Assembly: GCA_027621335.1 (NCBI GenBank)
Contig: JAQCAN010000060.1
Span: 1-11,095 of the forward strand
DNA length: 11,095 nt
Direction: 5' to 3'
Source of the DNA: Bacteroidota bacterium
GTDB taxonomy: Bacteria > Bacteroidota > Bacteroidia > Flavobacteriales_D > JABDKJ01
Part shown: in pieces, positions 6,674-11,095 of the stretch
How positions within the stretch are numbered: the first letter of the stretch is position 1
Layout of the letters: the number at the start of each line of letters is the position of its first letter
Notes under the pieces: model-generated
Told to the model about the DNA's origin: nothing
The model's input: the letters and a program-made list of their open reading frames with translations, nothing else
The model's database searches: none
Position numbers and translations under genes: made by a program

Positions 6674-8383
6674 ATGATGCGCGCTAAATTCCTACTGTTC
6701 CTCCAAGTCCTATGTTCATTCGCCTTCTGCCAGCAATTCCCTATCGGGAGCTTGGACGTTGTGTTCCAAGATCCAGAGCGGAACAATAGGAACATCCCTA
6801 CGGAAGTGTACTACCCCGCGGTCCTTGGCGGTGCTGAACAAGCTGCTGCAGAAGGACAGTTCCCCGTCATCATCATCGGACACGGGTTCTTAATGGACGT
6901 CAGTGCCTACCAGAACTACGTTGAAGAATATGTGCCGCAAGGCTTTATTGTAGCACTTCCAAAGACAGAGGGTAATCTATTCCCCAACCATTCAGCTTTC
7001 GGACGTGATCTGGCTTACTTGGTCAACGGAATCACTCAAGCAGGTTCGGCCGGGACAGGAATCCTCTCGGGGCATGTCCAATCTGATTTTGCCATCATGG
7101 GGCACAGTATGGGGGGAGGAGCCTCGTTCCTTGCGGCCCAGGCCAATGATAACATCAATACGGTAATTGGACTCGCTCCAGCAGAGACCAACCCCTCTGC
7201 CATCGCAGCCGCGACCGGTGTGACGGTACCAACATTGATTTTCTCAGGAGATGCGGATGGAGTCACTCCCATTGGTCAACATAGCGGCCCTATCTATGAA
7301 GCAATAGATGGACCTTGCAAACAACACATCATCTTGGAAGGAGGGGGACACTGCAATTTCGCGAACCCCAATTTCGCGTGTTCATTTGGAGAGGTGTTCG
7401 TCACGGGCAGTGTGACCTTGAGCCGCCAAGAACAGCATGAAAAGATCTATACTTTTTTAACCCCTTGGCTTGAAGCTAGACTGAAAGGCAATGAGGAATC
7501 GCTCGTTGCATTCTTCAACTTGGTCGATACAGAGCTGGGCATACTGGCACAGGCCGCTGATTGCTCATTCACTCCAGTTTGCCCATCACCTTCGAATCTT
7601 ACGTCTTCAAAAACAGCCCTGGACGACATCCTTTTGGACTGGGATGATATTGCAATTGCGGAGTCCTATGAGATCAGAGGTCGTGCCATTGGCAGCCCAA
7701 ACTGGGTCAACAGGAGCACGATAGCCTCGGAACTGAGCCTCATGGGTATTCCGGTCAACCAAGAATTCGAGTGGCAGGTGAGAACGGTCTGCGATGCAGT
7801 TGTGGATTTCCGGAGCGAATACAGTGCGTTGGGCTTTTTTGATTCTTTCTGTCCTACTCCTCAGGGAAGCATCACGACCCTGATGGGACCGAATTCGGTC
7901 ATGGTAAGCTGGGAGCCCGTTGCTCTCGCAGTTGGCTATACTGTGAATGGAGGCCCAGTGGGACAAGGTCTTCCTTTTACATTTCAGGCCACGGGAACAC
8001 AATTGAGCACGAACAATCTGCAGGCAGGAACGGTCTATGAATGGACTGTCAGCGCGCGTTGCTTGACTGGACTGGGCGAAACATTGAGCATAGCGTCTTC
8101 AGCCCAGACCTTTGAGACGGGGACGGCTTTGGCACCTCTCTCCACCCTGTTCGGGATAGAGGCTAAGGTCTATCCTAATCCGACAGATGGACTGCTCAGA
8201 TTCAAGGAATCATCGAATATCACAGCATATCGGATCTATGATGCAGAAGGTCAACTTATCCTTGCGGAGTCGGGTCTAAAGCAGAGTGCCACCATCGACC
8301 TGCGTGCGCGGACAGCTGGTATTTACGTGCTGGAATATCTAGAGGGCAATGAGTGGAACTCCTTACAGATAATCAAGGAGTAA
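6674..8383 (+). CDS. T9SS-secreted alpha/beta hydrolase, PETase/cutinase-like esterase with FN3 domains
   Basis: Secreted esterase of 569 residues from the ATG at 6674 (6659 is an alternative). The signal peptide covers about 1-20 (RAKFLLFLQVLCSFAFC). The catalytic domain, about 23-290, is dienelactone-hydrolase/cutinase-like: oxyanion segment IIIGHGF near 66-72, nucleophile motif GHSMGG with Ser145, acid Asp195 in SGDADGVTP, and His226 in EGGGHCNF. The Asp-to-His spacing of 31 and the VTVPTLIF and PIY elements resemble PETase and type IIa-like polyester hydrolases. Phe72 replaces the usual Tyr, and Ala170/Glu171 sit where IsPETase has Trp185. Cysteines 215, 227 and 236 could form disulfides. 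Two FN3 domains follow (about 303-390 and 393-481), then a type A T9SS sorting domain (about 492-569, with VYPNP at 499-503 and a GIYVLEY strand). It should be released or anchored outside the outer membrane. Esterase is secure; the natural substrate is unknown. Confidence 0.88.
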   Translation: MMRAKFLLFLQVLCSFAFCQQFPIGSLDVVFQDPERNNRNIPTEVYYPAVLGGAEQAAAEGQFPVIIIGHGFLMDVSAYQNYVEEYVPQGFIVALPKTEGNLFPNHSAFGRDLAYLVNGITQAGSAGTGILSGHVQSDFAIMGHSMGGGASFLAAQANDNINTVIGLAPAETNPSAIAAATGVTVPTLIFSGDADGVTPIGQHSGPIYEAIDGPCKQHIILEGGGHCNFANPNFACSFGEVFVTGSVTLSRQEQHEKIYTFLTPWLEARLKGNEESLVAFFNLVDTELGILAQAADCSFTPVCPSPSNLTSSKTALDDILLDWDDIAIAESYEIRGRAIGSPNWVNRSTIASELSLMGIPVNQEFEWQVRTVCDAVVDFRSEYSALGFFDSFCPTPQGSITTLMGPNSVMVSWEPVALAVGYTVNGGPVGQGLPFTFQATGTQLSTNNLQAGTVYEWTVSARCLTGLGETLSIASSAQTFETGTALAPLSTLFGIEAKVYPNPTDGLLRFKESSNITAYRIYDAEGQLILAESGLKQSATIDLRARTAGIYVLEYLEGNEWNSLQIIKE

Positions 8384-8417
8384 TTCAGGTCCTTGACGCT
8401 CTGCTCACTTTGAGCCA

Positions 8418-8442
8418 ATGTGAAGACGATGCTTCTTCACAT
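8418..8442. terminator. Hairpin between convergent genes, possible bidirectional terminator
   Basis: A perfect 9-base inverted repeat (ATGTGAAGA and TCTTCACAT) with a 7-base loop lies in the 121-base gap between the hydrolase stop at 8383 and the EEP stop at 8505. Its position between convergent genes suits a shared terminator. There is no T run on either side, so it is not a canonical intrinsic terminator. Confidence 0.45.
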
Positions 8443-8504
8443 CTGAAGGCCCGGAATCGGTAGACTGAAATGGATTTGACAGAGGACAAGGGATGTCCCA
8501 TTAT

Positions 8505-9566
8505 CTAGGGCAACATCCTCTTCAGAACGACATACACAGGGAAGTGATCACTGTAGCCAGCGGTCCATGCTCCTCCGGCAAAAGTCCTGAAGGGGTAACC
8601 CTTGAAATTGCCCTCTGCAGTAGTGAGATAGGGCTTGTTATAGACTCTGGTCGTATGGTAGCGCCATCCTGTGTTTTTTTCATCGAGTAGAGCATCATTC
8701 ATGATGATCTGGTCGAAGAGGTTCCATGTATCTCTCCATGCCAAGGAGCCCACTCCCTTATTGTACATATCATACATGGGATTGTATAGGCGGTCGCTGG
8801 TCACGAATTTAGGGTCACCCGTGGCTCGCATGGAACGCACAAGACTTTTATTGATAGGGTCGTCATTGAGGTCTCCCATATAGAGGATAGGCACTCCCGG
8901 TGAGACTTTGGTCAAGGAGTCGATAATGGAACGACCTAAGTCCGCAGCGGCCATCCGATTGGGTTCGCTGCGCTTCTGTCCGCCACTTCTAGAAGGCCAA
9001 TGGGCTACGATGACATGGATCGGGGAGCCATCCAATAGTCCGCTGACTACCAGCTGATCTCGGGTCCTGAAACTCGTATCGGCCATGTTCAGAGTAACGC
9101 TTTTCCATCCGGTGGGCTTGAAATGCTCAGGATTGTACAACATTCCCACATCGATTCCTCTGCGGTCAGGGCCTTCCTCTAAGATGACCTCATAGCCTCT
9201 TTCAGTAAGATACCTATTCTTTGATAGGTCTTCAAGGGCTTGAATGTTCTCCACCTCGGCCACACCAAGAATCGCTAATCCCTGAGGATGGACTTGAGTT
9301 CCCAAATCGGCAATGACCTTTCCCAGTTGATCCAACTTATGCTGATACCGATTTGTACCCCAAGCATTCTTTCCAGCAGGAGTGAACTCTTCGTCATATT
9401 TGTCCTCTGTGTCCAAGGTGTCAAACAAGTTCTCCACATTATAGAACCCAATGCAGCTGACCTCGAAGCTAGCTTCACTGCTTTGAGCATGAATCGAAAA
9501 AGGAAGAAAGCTGCAGCTGCTGAGGATAATCATCCACTTCGTGGATAATCTAGAGGGTGTTGTCAT
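8505..9566 (-). CDS. Exported endonuclease/exonuclease/phosphatase (EEP) family protein
   Basis: Exported metal-dependent phosphoesterase of the DNase I-like EEP superfamily, 353 residues. A signal peptide (about 1-27: basic start, hydrophobic WMIILSSCSFLPF, likely cut after HA) sends it to the periplasm or beyond. All core motifs are present in order: FYNVENLFD at 41-49 with Asn43 and Glu45, the metal-binding Glu104 in GVAEVEN, RRGIDVGMLY at 135-144, the catalytic His189 in AHWPSR, GDLNDD at 231-236 with Asp232 and Asn234, FDQIIMN at 284-290, and the terminal SDHFPVY at 339-345. Relatives cleave nucleic acids, phosphoinositides or other phosphodiesters; this compact Bacteroidota form is often annotated as endonuclease, without biochemical proof. 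There is no T9SS sorting domain. It is divergent from the TonB-dependent receptor, with 133 bases between the starts. The family is very secure and the residues suggest an active enzyme; the substrate is not determinable. Confidence 0.92.
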   Translation of the reverse strand: MTTPSRLSTKWMIILSSCSFLPFSIHAQSSEASFEVSCIGFYNVENLFDTLDTEDKYDEEFTPAGKNAWGTNRYQHKLDQLGKVIADLGTQVHPQGLAILGVAEVENIQALEDLSKNRYLTERGYEVILEEGPDRRGIDVGMLYNPEHFKPTGWKSVTLNMADTSFRTRDQLVVSGLLDGSPIHVIVAHWPSRSGGQKRSEPNRMAAADLGRSIIDSLTKVSPGVPILYMGDLNDDPINKSLVRSMRATGDPKFVTSDRLYNPMYDMYNKGVGSLAWRDTWNLFDQIIMNDALLDEKNTGWRYHTTRVYNKPYLTTAEGNFKGYPFRTFAGGAWTAGYSDHFPVYVVLKRMLP

Positions 9567-9603
9567 GGTGTAAATCTACTACCTTGACGAATGAAATTAT
9601 CAG

Positions 9604-9628
9604 TTCATAGGTGTTAAATCATTATGAA
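9604..9628. promoter_or_regulatory. Inverted repeat in the divergent EEP/receptor intergenic region, possible operator
   Basis: Arms TTCATA (9604-9609) and TATGAA (9623-9628) flank a 13-base AT-rich spacer in the 133-base region that must hold the promoters of both divergent genes. The geometry would suit a dimeric regulator, but six-base arms in AT-rich DNA are weak evidence. No convincing TTTG / TAnnTTTG promoter pair was found for either gene. Confidence 0.25.
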
Positions 9629-9699
9629 TTATTTCTCTTGCCCATTATAAAAGATAGGATAGTGCGTAGTTTCGCCCTTCCAAAAACTAGGCCACTCAA

Positions 9700-11095
9700 A
9701 TGAGAATCCTCATCAGTCTATTATTCGTGCTTGCTACCGCTGTGATTACAGGTCAAGTGGATTCCACGTCTGTCATTCCAGTGGATACTCTGGATATTAC
9801 TGGACAGACCAACCCGAGCTATACGTCAGATGAGTTGGATAGCCAAGCAGGTGATCAAGCAGTTGCTGGTCTGCTGCAATCCAATAGGGATGTCTTCCTT
9901 AATAATGCTGGATTCAATTTCAGTGCGGCCCGTTTCAGGATCCGTGGGATGAATGGAGACAATTTTGCTGTCTTGCTCAATGGTGTGAAATTCAATGATC
10001 CCGAGCTAGGCTTTGCCATCTGGGGCAATTGGGGAGGACTGAACGATATCTTCCGTTATCCTGAATCTGGCGTGGGGGTGTCCAGTAATACCTATGCCTT
10101 CGGTGGCATCCAAGGCTATTCCAATGTGGACATGAGGGCTTCCACCAAGCGTGCGGGAACGACCATCAGTTATTCCTATTCCAACCGAACCTACAGACAC
10201 CGTCCAATGGTGACCTATAATACTGGTATGCAGGACAATGGATGGGCCTTGAGTTTCTCCACATCTTCCAGAACGGGGAATGAAGGTTATGTGGAAGGTA
10301 CGTCCTACAGCAATTTCTCCTACTTCATCTCGCTTGAGAAGAAGTTGAATGAGAAGCATAGCTTCGGGGCCATGGCTCTTGGCTCTCCGTCATTGGTTGG
10401 GCGTTCCAACATCAGCACCCAAGAGGTATACGACCTTAGGAACGACAATTTCTATAATTCCAATTGGGGCTATCAGAATGGAGAGAAGCGCAATTCCAGG
10501 ATGCGGTTCAATAATCAGCCCATCGCCATGGTCTGGCATGATTTCAAGATCAGCGATAAGACAAAGTTGAACTCCACTGTCTACAGTCAGTTCGGCACGT
10601 CCTATGACACTCGTTTGAACTGGGATGATTCGAACGACCCGCGCCCGGATTATTACAGGAACCTGCCGAGTTATGCGATCTTCGATGGCGAGCCGCAGAA
10701 TGTTCCTGGCCTAGAGAGTGCATGGGAGAACGATCCTAGCTTCTACCAGTTGGATTTCGATGGATTCTATAATGCCAATTCCAGGAACCTGCATACGGTG
10801 AATGATGTGGATGGCATCGAAGGCAACAGCTTCACAGGTCTGCGATCCAAGTACATTCTTGAAGAGGCCCATTCAGACCCGACCATGGTCGGTGTGAATG
10901 CCGTTCTGAGCCATAGTCTGACCGAGACCTCTCGCATCAACGGTGGATTCAATCTCTACAGGTATAAGAGTGAGAACTATAAAGTAGTGAATGACTTCCT
11001 AGGCGGAGAGTACTGGCTGGATATCGACCGCTTCGCATTGACTGACTTCTTTGAGTCCAATGGCTTCCAATCCAACTTGGATAATCCGAACAACG
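9700..11095 (+). CDS. TonB-dependent outer-membrane receptor, 3' end cut by window edge
   Basis: N-terminal 465 residues of an outer-membrane receptor, open to the right edge. The ATG at 9700 gives a clean signal peptide (MRILISLLFVLATAVITG, cut before about Gln19). After a short Ser/Thr/Asp-rich linker with DTLDITG at 29-35, a plug domain runs from about 49 to 147: an AVAGLLQSNRDVF helix, then ARFRIRGMNGDNFAVLLNGV at 77-96 (the typical RIRG...xVLLNGV plug core) and FGGIQGYSNVDM near 134-145. From about 150 the sequence alternates aromatic and polar residues as in the barrel strands of a 22-stranded receptor. Two features are unusual but not unique: no N-terminal carboxypeptidase-regulatory-like domain precedes the plug, and no obvious SusD gene is visible within the window. 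Such receptors import siderophores, vitamins, peptides or oligosaccharides using TonB-ExbBD energy. The ligand cannot be told from sequence. Confidence 0.9.
   Translation, partial: MRILISLLFVLATAVITGQVDSTSVIPVDTLDITGQTNPSYTSDELDSQAGDQAVAGLLQSNRDVFLNNAGFNFSAARFRIRGMNGDNFAVLLNGVKFNDPELGFAIWGNWGGLNDIFRYPESGVGVSSNTYAFGGIQGYSNVDMRASTKRAGTTISYSYSNRTYRHRPMVTYNTGMQDNGWALSFSTSSRTGNEGYVEGTSYSNFSYFISLEKKLNEKHSFGAMALGSPSLVGRSNISTQEVYDLRNDNFYNSNWGYQNGEKRNSRMRFNNQPIAMVWHDFKISDKTKLNSTVYSQFGTSYDTRLNWDDSNDPRPDYYRNLPSYAIFDGEPQNVPGLESAWENDPSFYQLDFDGFYNANSRNLHTVNDVDGIEGNSFTGLRSKYILEEAHSDPTMVGVNAVLSHSLTETSRINGGFNLYRYKSENYKVVNDFLGGEYWLDIDRFALTDFFESNGFQSNLDNPNN

Noticed and set aside
7607..8002. 131-codon open frame on the minus strand
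   Set aside because: It is antisense to the FN3 domains of the hydrolase and has no protein-like features.
9667..9674. TAGTTTCG upstream of the receptor gene, resembling a Bacteroidota -7 element
   Set aside because: It has one mismatch to TAnnTTTG and the nearest upstream TTG is 26 bases away, outside the usual spacing.

Overview
The window reads as chromosomal DNA of a Bacteroidota bacterium, most likely a marine or aquatic Flavobacteriales member. The grounds are two secreted proteins with Bacteroidota-style fibronectin type III (FN3) repeats, a type IX secretion (T9SS) C-terminal sorting domain, a TonB-dependent outer-membrane receptor, and starts that mostly lack a Shine-Dalgarno sequence. 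Genes are densely packed, no intergenic stretch exceeds about 150 bases, and I saw no rRNA, tRNA, CRISPR array, insertion sequence or phage gene. All identifications come from reading motifs; no database search was run.

Layout. (1) 1-1124, minus: most of rlmI, a 23S rRNA m5C methyltransferase cut by the left edge. (2) 1263-2381, plus: a secreted FN3-repeat protein, divergent from rlmI. (3) 2527-6025, plus: three tightly linked glycosyltransferase genes (a soluble DPM1/DPG-like GT2, a membrane cellulose-synthase-like GT2, and a multi-pass GT-C enzyme), joined by a 4-base overlap and a 2-base gap. (4) 6082-6540, plus: a small membrane protein of unknown function that appears frameshifted; its last membrane segment lies in another frame. 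(5) 6674-8383, plus: a secreted alpha/beta hydrolase with a PETase/cutinase-like catalytic core, two FN3 domains and a T9SS sorting domain. (6) 8505-9566, minus: an exported endonuclease/exonuclease/phosphatase (EEP) family enzyme, convergent with the hydrolase across a short hairpin. (7) 9700-11095, plus: a TonB-dependent receptor, divergent from the EEP gene and cut by the right edge.

How they fit together. The glycosyltransferase cluster is the one clear operon. Its logic is that the first enzyme makes a polyprenyl-phosphate sugar, the second extends or builds a glycan at the membrane, and the GT-C enzyme spends the lipid-linked sugar on the periplasmic face. Much of the rest acts outside the cytoplasm: an FN3 protein, a T9SS-secreted esterase, an exported EEP enzyme and an outer-membrane receptor. 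The most interesting item is the esterase, whose core spacing and motifs resemble polyester-active hydrolases. The frameshifted membrane protein is the clearest anomaly in the sequence.
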